Of a stretch of 64,000 bases of DNA, positions 46,774 to 59,390 are shown piece by piece. Position 1 is the stretch's first letter, and each line of letters opens with the position of its first letter. The notes beneath the pieces were generated by a model, which did no database searches, was not told where the DNA came from, and was given only the letters and a program-made list of their open reading frames with translations. Source of the stretch: Spinellus fusiger (taxonomy: Eukaryota > Mucoromycota > Mucoromycetes > Mucorales > Phycomycetaceae); assembly GCA_025094145.1 (NCBI GenBank), contig JALLLS010000021.1, positions 62,001 through 126,000 on the forward strand, read 5' to 3'. The translations under genes and the position numbers were made by a program.

Positions 46774-48219
46774 TTTTTTTCTTCAATTTCTAGTGTCGCA
46801 ATCTCTATAGATACAACTTCACATAGAGACAGGGTAATCATCGAATTCACAAGTCGAAGACATGCTACTAAGCCCATCTTTAAGATTTGTTGTTGTTCTA
46901 TAGCTTTTTTTTCTTGTGTGACTGAGCACGATGGTTTTAATTTGACTATAAACAGTACTGTACATCCTCTTCTTTTCTTCTTTTGATAAATGTAAGAGAT
47001 TAGCTTGATAGAAATAAGCTACCACTGAATTATATATTTTATATGTGCATTTCTTAGCTTCTATGCGTTCATAATTATTATTTAAGATATAGAACGAGAT
47101 GCAAAAGACAATCCTATCCAGCTATTCAGTCTATAGGATGCAATGAATTAGCAAAACGGATAGGTGAGTACAATTAGACCGAGGCCTGAAATAAAGTATG
47201 CTAAGACCAGTATTTTATAAATTATATTAATGCATATGAAGCTAGAAGTATTGTCATTGGTTACTCATTCTCATTTTAATTTATTTTGTCTGTACAAATA
47301 CTTGGAGAACCACTCAAAATAGAATAGAATAGAATAGAGTATGAGAGTGCACAATTTAATTGAATAGCACACATCTTTTACAATGCTATTTCTTGATCTG
47401 TGCATACATGTCTGGGCTCACCAAGTTCCTTTTTCAGCCAAAAGAGGCATTCTTGTTGTTTTTATTATTATTAAAGTTATAGAAGAATATTGTGACCTTT
47501 GACTAATTCTTACCTGAAGTCTATGCACAACCAAACATATAAGCTGCTGAGAGTCTTGTAATCGAACACTGTCTTGTGACAAAAATAAAACACTGTTTTC
47601 TCTATTTACTGAGTTTAATGCATATCAGTAAGAATCCAGTACATTTATTCTCATAGCAAAGTAGATAAAGCAAATAGAAAAATTTGCCTGAAGTTTGGTA
47701 GGGCTGCATTTCTTTATTATAGCAGCATCTATCCTTAATATACTTTATGCCTTCTCGTTAATTTATTTTTTATTTTATGTTTACTGTCTTTTTCCCATAC
47801 ATATTAGAGTGGTTTGTTTATATTCTTAATCCATCTTACAAAAGCATTCACAGGGTAGTTGTAAGGTACAAGGCATAAATGGCAACACAAACCCCCCGAT
47901 ATATATATATATTGTTTTGAGTATTACTGTAACAGTAAATGAATCATAATATTATAGCCGACTGCTCGTTTATAATTTATGCCAAAAAGCTATTCGAAAA
48001 TAGTGTCTTCATATGTTGCATTAGAGAGTGGGGCGAGATATTGAAGAAGAGAATTTATATATCGACAGTTGAAAAGACAATATACTTTTCATCAACCCAA
48101 ATCATTAGCCATAATACCAGTATAACAAGACCTATTTGTGCTTGTATCATGGCTGGATATGTGCTGATAGACATCAGATAGTCTTTTAATAGAAAGTCTG
48201 GAGCACAAGCAACCATCAT
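46774..48219. other. upstream part of duplication unit B and spacer of the inverted repeat
   Basis: No gene supported. The region to about 47700 is the duplicated promoter side of CipC-like gene 2. The remainder is AT-rich and leads into the right arm of the inverted repeat. Confidence 0.5.
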
Positions 48220-48598
48220 AGAGAAAACACAGTGGACCAAGTGATCGTTCAGATTCATTCTCCGTAAGCAGCAGCTATTGTGTCTATCACAGGTATCTTG
48301 AACCTTGTACCAGCTGCATTACACAGAGATTGGTAACAGGTGTAATTGCATTTCATTACACTTGCTGGACACACTATACCAGTCCTAATGTGTCTGATTA
48401 TGACAGGCATTGAAGTACGGTCAATACTAAATACATTACTTTTCAATGCCAAGCCATAGGTTATATAAAGCCAATCCAACCTGGTCTATGCGTGTGTCTA
48501 ATAAGTATAGAGTGTTGAAGACAATAGTACAAAGAGAGTAGAGAATAGCTACTACATGTGAACACTGAAAGGTGACAATAGAGTGAATTTCAATACAG
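48220..48598 (-). repeat. 379-bp inverted repeat, right arm
   Basis: Reverse complement of 43815-44193 with no difference found. Outside the arms the two flanks are unrelated. Confidence 0.95.
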
Positions 48599-49181
48599 AG
48601 ATAAAAACAAATACAACAAGTTCCGAGTGGCCTATTCAAGTTGATTCATATATTTTGATACGACACAAATTGTATAATTTTTTTTAGAGATAAGTATCAA
48701 ACTCAATAAATAAAAAAGATAGTGTTTTATTTTATAATAGAGTTTGCTTACAAGACAGTGGTTCATATGCTTATTTGTATGTATACATTCTAAGTAAGCA
48801 TCAATCAAAAATTGAAATGGTTACAATAGTTATTCCTTTTCCCTGCCTTATAAATATATGCTAACTGCTCTAAGCTGAGAATCATTGATACAATATCATA
48901 ACAACTTTATTACCCAAGGAAGAAAAAAAAACTATTACAGGAAGTTTGATACTTTTTTATTTTTCTTTCTTTCAATCATTATGTTATTTTATCTCCTGTC
49001 TATTTAGCTAATGAGCCAACAAAACAAAATAAATAAACATAAACTATGCTATAATATCCCATTTAATATAAAAAGTAAAACAATAATATTAGATATGAAA
49101 AGCAGGAAATAGTATTATGGTTAAGACAGTGAAGAATAAAGACAGTGATATTATTAAAGTAGACTCTGGTAACTAAACTTA
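48599..49181. other. AT-rich intergenic stretch
   Basis: No gene seen; the right end is presumably the 3' flank of the transporter gene. Confidence 0.6.
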
Positions 49182-50762
49182 TTAAGCATGTTCGTTCTGT
49201 TCTGAATGAGGTATACAATGGTTCCCTAACATACTGGTCTGTTCTTTTTCTGCACGACCACCCACCATTCTAGTGGGTACATATCCATTCTGAAGGTTAT
49301 CAATATTTTCAATGGTCACTTCAGGTACTGTCCAACAAACAGCATAAGAAAGAATAAGCCCAACCACATTAAGAGCAAATGTAATAATGAGTTGTGTCAT
49401 GTATGGAGTCTGATTGGCATCTAGTTGAGAAGCAATAGCACTTCCAATATTTTGAATTGTCTTGTAAAACCCACCAAAGCGAGCCGCCCGTTCCACATCA
49501 TTCGTCATGGTACCAATCAACCAGTAAACAAAACCTTGATAAATAGCATCACCCAACCCAAAAAGTGCATAAAGGAAACACAGTGGACCATAGCCATCAC
49601 TGTAGATATCCAATTTCACAAACTCTGGATCATTGACAGAGTCAAATGTGAATTTTCTTTGCACAAATATACTTCCAATCCAAATGGCCAACATAAGAGA
49701 AAGCACACACGTGTTTCCTAGAAAGGCACGCTTCCTACGACCTCCAAACTTATTTGAATCAAGCATAGTGCCAAAGAGGCCTGCGCCAAAGATCTGGAAG
49801 AGCCAATAGATGAGATTATTCAGACCACGAGAACGAATACCAAAATAGCCGCCTCCATTATAGACCTGGAATTGATATACATAGAACCAGTTGGATCCAG
49901 CAAACAAGGGAGTCAAGATCAACATACGCCAGTCCAAAAAGAGTCTGAGTATCTCCATTGTCTCGCGTTTCCAATTGGAAAATTTGTGAAGAGAGACACA
50001 GGACCCATTATTCCGTACTACTTTGTTCGCAGGGAGAAGGATGATAGCAGAGAAGGCACCGACTGCCATGATGACCATAAAGCCAATGTAAGTAGAATTC
50101 TGTACACTGCTTTGGGTGTTGAACCAGTCGTTTCCCAATGGAATGGCAGCACCAATAGTGGCCCCTCTATATAGAATATAAATAGATAGATATATAAGTG
50201 AGTACATTGTAGATTCATAAGTTGATGGTTTACAGGTTAAAGATCATCCAGAAAATAGAAAAGGATTTTCCCTTCTCAGCTTCGGAAGGATATGAGATCA
50301 TTATCCCAGACTGAGCTGTCCATAAGAAACCAGCACCAATACCAAGAATAGCTCCTGCAGCAATGACAAAACCATCACTTTCGGGAATGTAAGAGCCAAC
50401 ATACAGTACATAGGTAAGAGCAGCAGGAATAATCACACGAATACCAAAGATATTGTAACTAGAAAAGAACACAGATGAATATCTCACACAGACTACATGT
50501 CCAGATGTCCAAGTGTTCATCTTTACATGGGAGCACCGATCAATGAACAGACAGTGAATGTAATAGCAAGTGCGGTGTTGGCATTGTTGGCTACTTCTGT
50601 GGATGATTTTCCTCCTCCTCCCATACCATTGAGAGCATTGAACATGCCAGGACAGCAAAAGCAGATGAATCCAATTAGAAACACCTGTGTGGAGGGACTA
50701 TTGTAGCGAAATGGTAATTTGGAGGTTAGCCTCTCCATCAGCTTTGGAGATTCAGTATTCAT
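49182..50762 (-). CDS. UNC-93-like major facilitator protein
   Basis: Three exons: 50527-50762, 50234-50458, 49182-50166; introns of 68 and 67 bp; 481 residues from the ATG at 50762. Around ten to twelve hydrophobic segments are visible, starting with QVFLIGFICFCCPGMFNALNG. The GFLWTAQSGIMISYP stretch followed by EKGKSFSIFWMIFNLG is the hallmark of the fungal UNC-93/DUF895 branch of the MFS. A second typical motif is YGPLCFLYALFGLGDAIYQ, with ERAARFGGFYKTIQNIGSAI further on. Substrate unknown for this branch. The first ten or so residues and the C-terminal 50 are hydrophilic, as expected for cytosolic ends. Confidence 0.9.
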
Positions 50763-51773
50763 CTTTCTACTGTTGACTCTCTTGATCTTTTGTTGAAATA
50801 AATACAGTACAGAAAGATGGTTTATATATGTACCTAATTACAACCGAATCATAAATGATCTGTAAAACACTATAGAAAGAAAATAAGGACTTTTTCATAA
50901 CTCTTTAGGCACAAAAATAGCATGAAGATAGATGTAGGTTCCAATTCCTTTGTCTTCATTTGTTAAAAATCATACCTGTTTGTCTTGGCTCCCATGAACA
51001 CATATGGCTCATTCGAGGCTTGTGAGTGTTTAAGTAATATGGCTCGTGTGAGAACAGTGCGTCTTGTCTTTCTTTTTGCACACAATATATGGCCTCATTC
51101 TTTGTTATTCACCTCTTCTTCCATTTATCAGTTGTTTAATATCTTGAAATAAAATAAAAGTTAAGCCCTTGTGAATTGAATCATAAAGACACTATCAATA
51201 CTGTGATAAATGTGAATAGTCATGTATTCTATTTTCTGACTCTTGTTGAGACAAAGTCCCATGCATTGTCTATTTCCAACCATTCTTGTGCAAGTATATT
51301 GATAGAGAATAAGTGTCAGGAGTGTAAATAACAAGACATGATGGGTTCTCGCTGTTCTTCTTCTGTTTAGTATTTTCATTTAGTATTCACCTTTTGATAG
51401 ATACACAACACTACGCTCATTCTATTTTATTATCAAGAAGACTATAGATCATTGACTGGTATGTTTGATAAGACTCTACTCATCTAATTTTTACTTTAAC
51501 ATTGTCATCTTGAAAACAGTAATAGATGTATCAACTGACATGGTAACTTGGGCTTTATCAGACAAACTTTATTAATATGAGCATGGGGAAAGATGGAAGA
51601 ACATGTGTGTGTGTGTGCATTATAAATGTTGTTACAAATGTGTCTGTTTCAACATGGAGTTTTTCTTTCTTTCTTTCTTTCTTTTTTTAAAAAGTATAGG
51701 GATGAAAAAAAGAAAGAAGAATGAGTACTGAAATATAACAAAAACAAAGCAAAGTAAGATCATCTTTTCAGAT
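50763..51773. other. intergenic region
   Basis: Promoter side of the transporter gene and 3' side of the Syo1-like gene. A TTTC repeat near 51661-51685 and a short TG run near 51606 are the only structures noticed; no gene. Confidence 0.6.
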
Positions 51774-54700
51774 TTATCGTCTTTCGTTTTTCTTGTATTT
51801 TATAAAGGCCACCAAATTCACTAAGGCCTCATCAGCTCTAGAGCGCAAATCAAAGTTCTTTCGTCGATCAACAGCCTTGACCTAAAGCAATCGGGTGAAT
51901 TAGGCAAATAAGAACACCTCTTTTTCTTTCTTTCTTTCTAGTGAAGGAAACCATACCATTGATCTATAGGCAGGTACAATGACTTCCAGTTCACGTATCA
52001 TGTTTCCTTGTACAAAAATAGGTCCATCGTAGTCAAAGGCACAGTCACTGTAAACATCGTACATAAAGTTCAATGCTTCAACAGCGACTTCTGGGGAGGT
52101 TTTGCCTGTAGGAATGTTTCTAATAATATCGATAATGTAGATGGCAATGTTCTATAGTCCACAATGAAGAAAAGAACAGCGTTTTGGTGTTAGCATGTGT
52201 GCTAGTAAAAGTCCTTTCATTTTCATAAGTAAGTTTGCTTACCTTGTTGAATTCAATGTTTCCTTGACGAATAGCAATGGCTCCTAAGCAGCCAACTACC
52301 TTGACTCGTACTGAGTTCACAGGAACAACCGTACCGATACGACACAGCATTTCATTGTCGCTGGGTTGAAGAGGCTAATAATAACACACGTCAATAAAAA
52401 GAATAAACATCAGCACATTGACTTACAGTGGCATCCCCAAGACCTCTTGCTAAAGACCAAAGACAGCCGATAATAGCTTCTATAGTATCCACCATTGCTT
52501 CCTGACTGTTTCCTTCTTGGGATACCATATCATTCAGCAATTTTAATAACCATGTCCATGCCTGTTGAGCATCTGTCACGTGTTCTTTAAACCAAAACTT
52601 GGAAGGGACTTCATTCATAGCCAGGAAGAAGTTGTTCAAGCACTCCAAGGCTCTCAAATGAGTTACAGACAATCCCTGTGATATAGTGGGTGCAACAGAC
52701 GTTGCAGAGAATGAAAGACAGGTAGGAGTTGACAGACGCACCAAATGAGGGAGGATCTGATAAGTGAATGCATGAATGACTGGGTTGGATCGAAGCAGGG
52801 CATCGTCAGCAGCAGCAGAAGAACCTTCTCCAATAGCAGCCACTTCCTTCAAGATATCTTCAGTCTCCTCTTCTTCAATAGCCTCTGGTTCTTCTCCTTC
52901 TTCTCCTTGCATAGTTTCATCAGCATCCTCCCAACCATCCTCTATTCATTGTAAATTAACAGATATATATATATATATATATATATATTATTATTATGAT
53001 GATGATTTCTTCTACTTCTAGGGTTGATCTCCCTTACCTCCACTGTCATCCTGAGTGCAGATATCAGCCAGTAGCTCAAGAGAGAGTTGTAATGTAGCAA
53101 GATGTTCCTCCACACTTTGGATATATTTCTAATAGCATGGTGTTGAGTTGTCTGTTATACTTCTTTCTGTCTACTCACTTCTTCTGCTGTAATGGCCTGT
53201 TTGGGTACAGGTGTGATTTCTCCTGTCTCTTCATGCTTGTGGACATTCTATTAAAGACAAACAAACAGCAATCTAAATACAAATGCCCTTTCTCTCTTTC
53301 TTTTTTTTTCTTCTCACAAATCTACTATCTGTGAGTAACTTACAGTGCTATTAAAAGCCACAATGGACTGTTCAGCAGCCACTTGAATGTTATAATCCAA
53401 TGAGAACACCAATACAGGCAGCATGGCCTTGTTCAATTCAATTAAAGGATCTTGTTCATCATCCCAAGCATTGGACATGCGCATGACCTCTTGTACATTC
53501 ATAAGCACAGCTGCCCATCCAAACCTCATCTTATTAGTCATGTTCTTTCATCTCCTCCACTGTCTGTAGATTCCTTACCACAGGCCAATACACGGACAAG
53601 AGTTTCTTCAGGACGAGTGAACTTGGTCAGAATACCAGTAAGAGTGGTCATGTATTCAGGATGGTTCTGGAACTCAATATATATATCCTTGTTTTCATCT
53701 GTAAGTGTTGTTAAGCACTGGCCTTTAGATCATAATAACAATAGACACAGCATGGAGTGAGTAGTTGTACTTTCATATAGATATAGATGTAGATATAGAT
53801 GTAGATATAAATCTCATCCCCACGTCTCTTTGTTTATACCTGCAGCCACCACCACACGCATAGGACATTGATCAGCAGCTGATAAGAATGAGATCAAGAA
53901 TGAGATGACATTGAGTCGGTTGATGGCCTTGATAAATTTATCCGAAGCCTCACTTCATTCTCTTTTTATTAGTTGTGTTTCTCCCCTAGTGTTTCTTGTC
54001 GGTTGGGTTATTTACCTGATGTTCCACAGAATATAGATGAAGTTCTCTGCCAAATCCCATACAGTACGACGTCTATCTTTGTCCTCTTCATTTTCCACGG
54101 GAGCATTTCTCAATACAAGATCAATTGTTTGAGAGATCTATAAAGGTCACCCTGTGCCCACAGTGTATTGTATCTCTACCTTTGGCAGCATGGCGATCAT
54201 GGGAGTAAGAATATCACGAGCAAAGTAATCGTTGGCTACTGCTGGATCCACAGAAATCAAATTTCTATCGAGACAACCCAATATGTTGTATCAGTCTTCC
54301 TATTCTTTTCTCTCTTTCATTTTCTGGACAGACACTAGAAACAGTGGAAGAGTTACCTCAAGGTACCGAGGGATTCTTCTACAACATCCTGTTGGTTGTC
54401 TGTCAGGCGTTGAATCAGTGTAGGAACAATGCCCTTGGATAATAGTAGTTTGCGGGTGGTAGCACCTGCCATGACCAAGTTAGAAATACAAGCAGCAGAC
54501 CAAGCACGTTCAGCAGGATCGGGAGACGACAGCTACTTGAAAATAGACAGAGATAGCATAGGCAATAGAATACAGAAAACACAGAGAAAACATAGGGCCG
54601 ATATGGCTTGATAAATACCCTCTTCATCTTTGGGCACTAGAAATAGGCTTACCTTTTCCACCACAGGCAGGACTTGTTCGGGGTCAAGCACATTTTCCTG

Positions 54701-54790
54701 GACACCCTCAGACACACCCTTGGCTACACGAGCACTGATGGGATTTAAGCGGTTCTTAACCACTCTGCGTCTTTGAGTGTGTTTTCCCAT
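51774..54790 (-). CDS. Syo1/HEATR3-like ribosomal-protein import chaperone
   Basis: Thirteen exons: 54653-54790, 54357-54532, 54180-54264, 54016-54137, 53840-53952, 53592-53698, 53344-53544, 53179-53247, 53038-53128, 52427-52941, 52243-52374, 51957-52151, 51774-51881; 683 residues, the usual HEATR3/Syo1 size. The N-terminus MGKHTQRRRVVKNRLNP is the basic start typical of the family. ARM/HEAT-type helices follow (AERAWSAACISNLVMAG, DVVEESLGTLRNLISVD), then an acidic loop (EEPEAIEEEETEDIL) as in Syo1, and more HEAT repeats. Syo1 brings ribosomal proteins L5 and L11 into the nucleus for 5S RNP assembly. Uncertain point: the exon 6/7 junction. The better-looking donor GTAAGG at 53578 breaks the frame; GTATTG at 53591 restores it. 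Confidence 0.85.
52962..52988. repeat. AT dinucleotide microsatellite in a Syo1-like gene intron
   Basis: About 13 AT units in the intron between exons 9 and 10. Confidence 0.9.
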
Positions 54791-55484
54791 AGCACTAGAA
54801 TAACACAATAGGAGGAATGAAAAGAATAATAAAAAGTAGGCAAAGGGCAAAAAGAATGGCTTTACAATAAATCAGTGGCTTTGCATGACTGCACAATATC
54901 TAAGGCACACCCACACCCACACCCACACCTACTCCATAGACCTCTCTCTTTCCTCTCTCTTGATTCAAGCAGCGACGTGGGCTGTAGAGTGGGTATTTCT
55001 GTCTTCTTAAGCACAGCCATCCACTCTATGGCAAAACCCTTTCTAAAGGACACTAGATAGAAATGGATAAGAATAACATCGAGTAATAGATTTTTAAAAA
55101 TAAAACAAATAAAACAAAACAAAAACAGATACGATTGGCTGTGGCTATATCCTCAGGGCTTGTTCTCCTATTCGTCTATTCTCCTATTCTCTGTTCAGAT
55201 AGACTTCTTATGTTTGTAGATGTGTTCTTGGGATTGTTTGTTTATAAGGAGGAGAATAAATAAAAATACACCAGCAGCAAAAGGGAATATCAACGAGAAA
55301 GCTTTTTTTTTTTTTTTGGTAGATATGGAGGGACTAAACGAGTGCCAATGAAAAGAGAAAAAAAAGAAGAAAAAAAAAAGGTATGCCGATGAAGAGTAAT
55401 AAACGTATGGACTCTACAGGATTCCAATGAGAGAGAAGGCCTATAATCTTTCTCTTTCTCGCTCTCTTTTTTTCTTCTTCTTCT
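54791..55484. other. intergenic region between Syo1-like and Atg13 genes
   Basis: Promoter side of the Syo1-like gene and 3' flank of Atg13, with several long A and T runs (for example 55303-55318) and a CACACC run near 54905. No gene. Confidence 0.6.
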
Positions 55485-58285
55485 TTACCAATCACGGTAG
55501 AATGAATTATGACCAGCAAGAGACTCTTCTGTACTATGGCGGTCTGTTGTTCTTTTGATCTCTTTAGAGTAGTCATGCTCAGAGGAGGAAGGGCTTTTCT
55601 TCTCTTTAGATAAGGTGGGTTGAGTGGGACTGGTGGGCATGCGCTGTAGGCTTGGACTGATACTCGTACTCCACCGTCTTGCATAGTGGCGGGTATCTGT
55701 CAATGGACAGTGCAAAACAATCCCTCCTTCATTCTCCCTCCCTCCATTGCCACCCATCATGCCACCCATCATGCCACTGTTCATGCCACCACTCATATGT
55801 CCCCTGGTGGCTTCTGCTGGAGAGTGGACTGCCATGGAGTGCGAGCAAGGACTCTCATAGCCAAGCTCACTCATCTTAAACACCAGCGAATCATCGTCAT
55901 CCAATAGACTCGTTCTGTCTCCATGCCGACTCCCACTACTTTCTACTGTGGAGCCTCTGATTCTTGTATCATTCAGACTTGTTTGACTTGTAGTGCGATC
56001 AATGTCAGAAGGAAAGAGCTCAAGATCCTCTGGACTGAGATGGCGGCGGGTGCTGTATTGAGGAAGAGAAGAGTGCGGCACAACCCCACCCCGCCTTGTG
56101 GTATGGGTCTCTCCCTCATCGTCCTTCATTGCAGACAGCCGACGAAGCTCAACTTGACGGTCTTTTGGATAGCTGGAAAAGGCAATTTGTTCTGAACTAG
56201 TTTCTATGGGGTGGCTCTGTTGATCTGCACTGTGGTGAGTAGAATGGTGCCGTCGATGCTGTCGTGCGTTGACGAGATGCGATACATTGCTCCCATAGCT
56301 TTGTCCGCTTGGAATATGTACAGGAGACATGGGTGCTTGTTCGGTGTGGAGGGGAGAGGGGACTACTGGCATATAAGAGCGACTTGAGGAGGAAGCAGAG
56401 GAGCCTAGAGAAGTGCCTACAGTGGGTTGGTGTCCTTCATGGCCTGTTGCGTCTGTGGCTACAAAGCTACACGACAGAGATTCCGAGAGAGTGTTGTGGG
56501 TCTCTTTTAGAGTGCGAAAATGTGAGAGTGCCTTCTGCAATACACCATCAGTACGGTGCACTCCACTCCACTCCACTACAATGCCATCCACCTTTCTTAT
56601 CTCTTTATCTCTCCACCTCTCCATCCTTCTAATGCCATTTCCAAACACTTGCCTTGGACCGAAGAACAGAACCACTGCCAAATCCACTCGTCCCCATACT
56701 ATCACTGATCTCTGACATGGAAGAATGATCAGTTATACCACTTGCGCTTGTTTTTCCCTGAAATAGTTTAAGTTCTTGTTTTGTACCCACAAGACGCATA
56801 AACTCCTCTAAATCAGCATCCTCTTCTTCCTAATAAAGTGCAGTGGATCAGTCTCTCTCCTTCTCTCCTTCTCTCTTTCAACTTACTCTATGGGTGGAGC
56901 TATGATCACTTGTCCGTGACCACCGCCTCATCATACTCATGCTGCCTGTATCTCCTCGATTCGGACTTGATCTTTCCTTGTACTTTTCAAAACTAGAAGA
57001 AAACTCAATTCTTCTTGCTTTATCCCCGGGAGAAGGATTGGCTCTGGGAGAAGAAACTATGCCAGTGTCAGCTTATCCACCACAGATACCACTGTTTCTT
57101 TTTTCTTTTTCTTTTCTGTAGAGAAACACTACTTACACATGAGTTCTGCCTGGGGTGAGGAAGACAGAGAGGGTGATTTGAAAGGAGAGACAAGAGAGAC
57201 AGACACTCTTCTTGAAATACTTGAGCCAAGAGGGGCAACTTCTACTGGACTTGGGTGTGAATTGCGTGTCCCTAGACTGTCTCTGCTTAAAGGAGAAGAA
57301 GCCAGTGGAGTACGTGACATGGTACTCTGTTTGCGATCTCTGGGGGTGGTGGTGGAGGAAGAGGGATCAGGGAGAGGAGGACTTGTACGCTGGAAAGTAC
57401 CTGCACCACCCTGTAACTGTGTTTCTGTAGCTGAATGCCTTATAGCCTACACATTGAGTAGATGAGCAAGCGAAATCAAACACATCCAACACACACATCC
57501 AACACAGGCACCTTCCATCCCATTCTTCCACCCACCACCACCACCACCACCAACACTATCCCGCATGTCCTCTATAGACCACCCTTACCCTCGGCTCAGT
57601 AGCTCCCTTGTGTCTTTCCTGATCCATAGAACTCGCACTGGGCAGACTGGAGAGATGCTGTTCTTGGTGATGACGTGCCATGGTAGGAGTAAAATAGTTT
57701 TCTTCAATATCTACCGAAGGCTCATGTCTATCCTTTCTCACATTCTCAATCTGAAAATCGCAGCTCTTTCTGTAATAGAGCTGTAATTTAAGTGTCCTAA
57801 GGATAAACAATAGAGACAACAGCAACATAATAAATAAAGTGAGCTTTTTTCTTTCTTTCTTTCTTTCTTTCTCAAATGTCTGCTTGTTGGTTTGCTTGTT
57901 TGCTTATTCTACATTACCCAAGAGGCGTGACAATATCTGAAAAGTCATAGGTCTGTGTCTGGTTCTGCATGTCACCACTCATGATGGGCTGACCTAGCAA
58001 GAGAAATGTGAATTCATATGACATGTGCTGATGAAATTGAACTTACTCAATGCAATTTCATCCGAGGAGTGTTGCAGGGAAGAAGAGAGCCTGTACTTTA
58101 ATGAGAGACCAGCACCTGACGTGTCTTTTAATCGTTGCTGGAGAGAGTGTCCTGGTAACAACCGAACAAGAGAGTGGAGAGATCTAAAAAAGATAATCGA
58201 CCGTTTGTAGAGATTGGGCAGATCCACAGGTGTATCTGGCAGAGGATGACTAAAGAGAGAAAAAGAAAAAGAAAGAAAGAAGAAG

Positions 58286-58327
<42 letters not shown>

Positions 58328-59390
58328 GTGTGTGTGTGTAGATGTGTGCGTGTAAATGTGTGTGTATAAATGTGTGTGTGTAGATGTGTAAGTCTCCCTA
58401 CATGACTCTACTGATTTTCTATTGTTTCTTTATAGAGAGAGGTAGATATATACTTTAGAGTGAGCACCCATGTCTCTACCAAAATACGGTGCACTTCTTG
58501 CGACCCATGCATGCCTAGATCCACCCGATGTCTTTGTAAATTGTCATCCACAGCCACCAGGACCTGACCCCTTCTTATCTCTGACGTATCCAAGTAGAGG
58601 TCAAGTACCATGGGAGGCGGTTCTTCTTCTCCATAACGTACTGACAGTCTGCGCCAGTGCTTCAGCTCTTCTCTTAAAGATTCAATGTCTTCTGTCACTA
58701 CATTAAACTACTCTCCTCCAAACACAGTCATGACACGACAGCAATAAGAAAAAAGAAGATGAAAATGAGTCCCCAATGTGTCCTCGTCAGCCAAGCCCTT
58801 TTTCTTTTCTTTTCCATACAGTAGAATAATAGGAACAGGAATAATAGGAACAATAGAAAACTATAAAACTTACCCACTTGTTGATCTTACGGCCATGACT
58901 ATTTTTCTTTTCTTTATGACTAGACTCCACATCAATACGTGCTTGGACAATGACTTGGGCAGTTTTTGTATAAAAGTTCTAATAGACCATAAGTCCATGA
59001 AGAAGAGACAAAAGGAGAGAGGGTTACCTGAATAATATGTTCTAGTTTGGAGTTCCGGGTGCCAGAAGAAGAGGAAGCGATAGGAGTACTAGGAGAGTGT
59101 GCGTGCATAAGCGGTGAGGATGCGATGTGTGTGTCCTTTGTAGTTTGATGAGCAGAAGGTGCATGGTAAGCACACTGCTGATGAGTACAGTACTGACTGT
59201 GATGACGGTGAGATGAAGACAAAAGTGCAGACGTACCAAGGACGGATGGTGGTGATGGTATGGGTGGTGGTGGTGGTGGTGATGGTGGTGCTAGTGAACA
59301 GATGGGTGACAATGGGTTGCCTTTGGAGAAATGTGAGTGAGGTTCAGTATCAGTCGAGTGAGAAGAAACGAGAGAATTCGACGTCAGCAT
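55485..59390 (-). CDS. ATG13: autophagy protein Atg13
   Basis: Ten exons: 59028-59390, 58874-58978, 58454-58707, 58047-58249, 57918-57993, 57589-57796, 57137-57446, 56887-57056, 56653-56829, 55485-56534; 971 residues. After a Pro/Ser-rich leader of about 115 residues comes the HORMA domain: KLEHIIQNFYTKTAQVIVQA, INKWFNVVTEDIESLREELK, PMVLDLYLDTSEI, LVETWVLTLK, LPNLYKRSIIFFRSLHSLVR and GTLKLQLYYRKSCDF. A long disordered tail follows, with EKYKERSSPNRG, EEEDADLEEFMRLVG and, late in the protein, DDDDSLVFKMSELG, which resembles the Atg1-binding (MIM) motif. Atg13 is the regulatory subunit of the Atg1 kinase complex; TORC1 phosphorylates it. The last intron begins GC (GCAAGT) and ends CAG. Confidence 0.9.
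58288..58345. repeat. TG microsatellite in an ATG13 intron
   Basis: A long TG array followed by diverged TGTAGATG and TGTAAATG units up to about 58390, inside intron 3. Confidence 0.9.

Larger units (their letters stand above)
45840..47700 (-). repeat. segmental duplication, unit B (holds CipC-like gene 2)
   Basis: Same-orientation partner of 41900-43790. Recognisable matches include the 3' flank, all exons and introns, the TATA region and far-upstream text such as the AGCACAC and AAAGAGGCATT stretches near 47370-47455. Confidence 0.75.
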
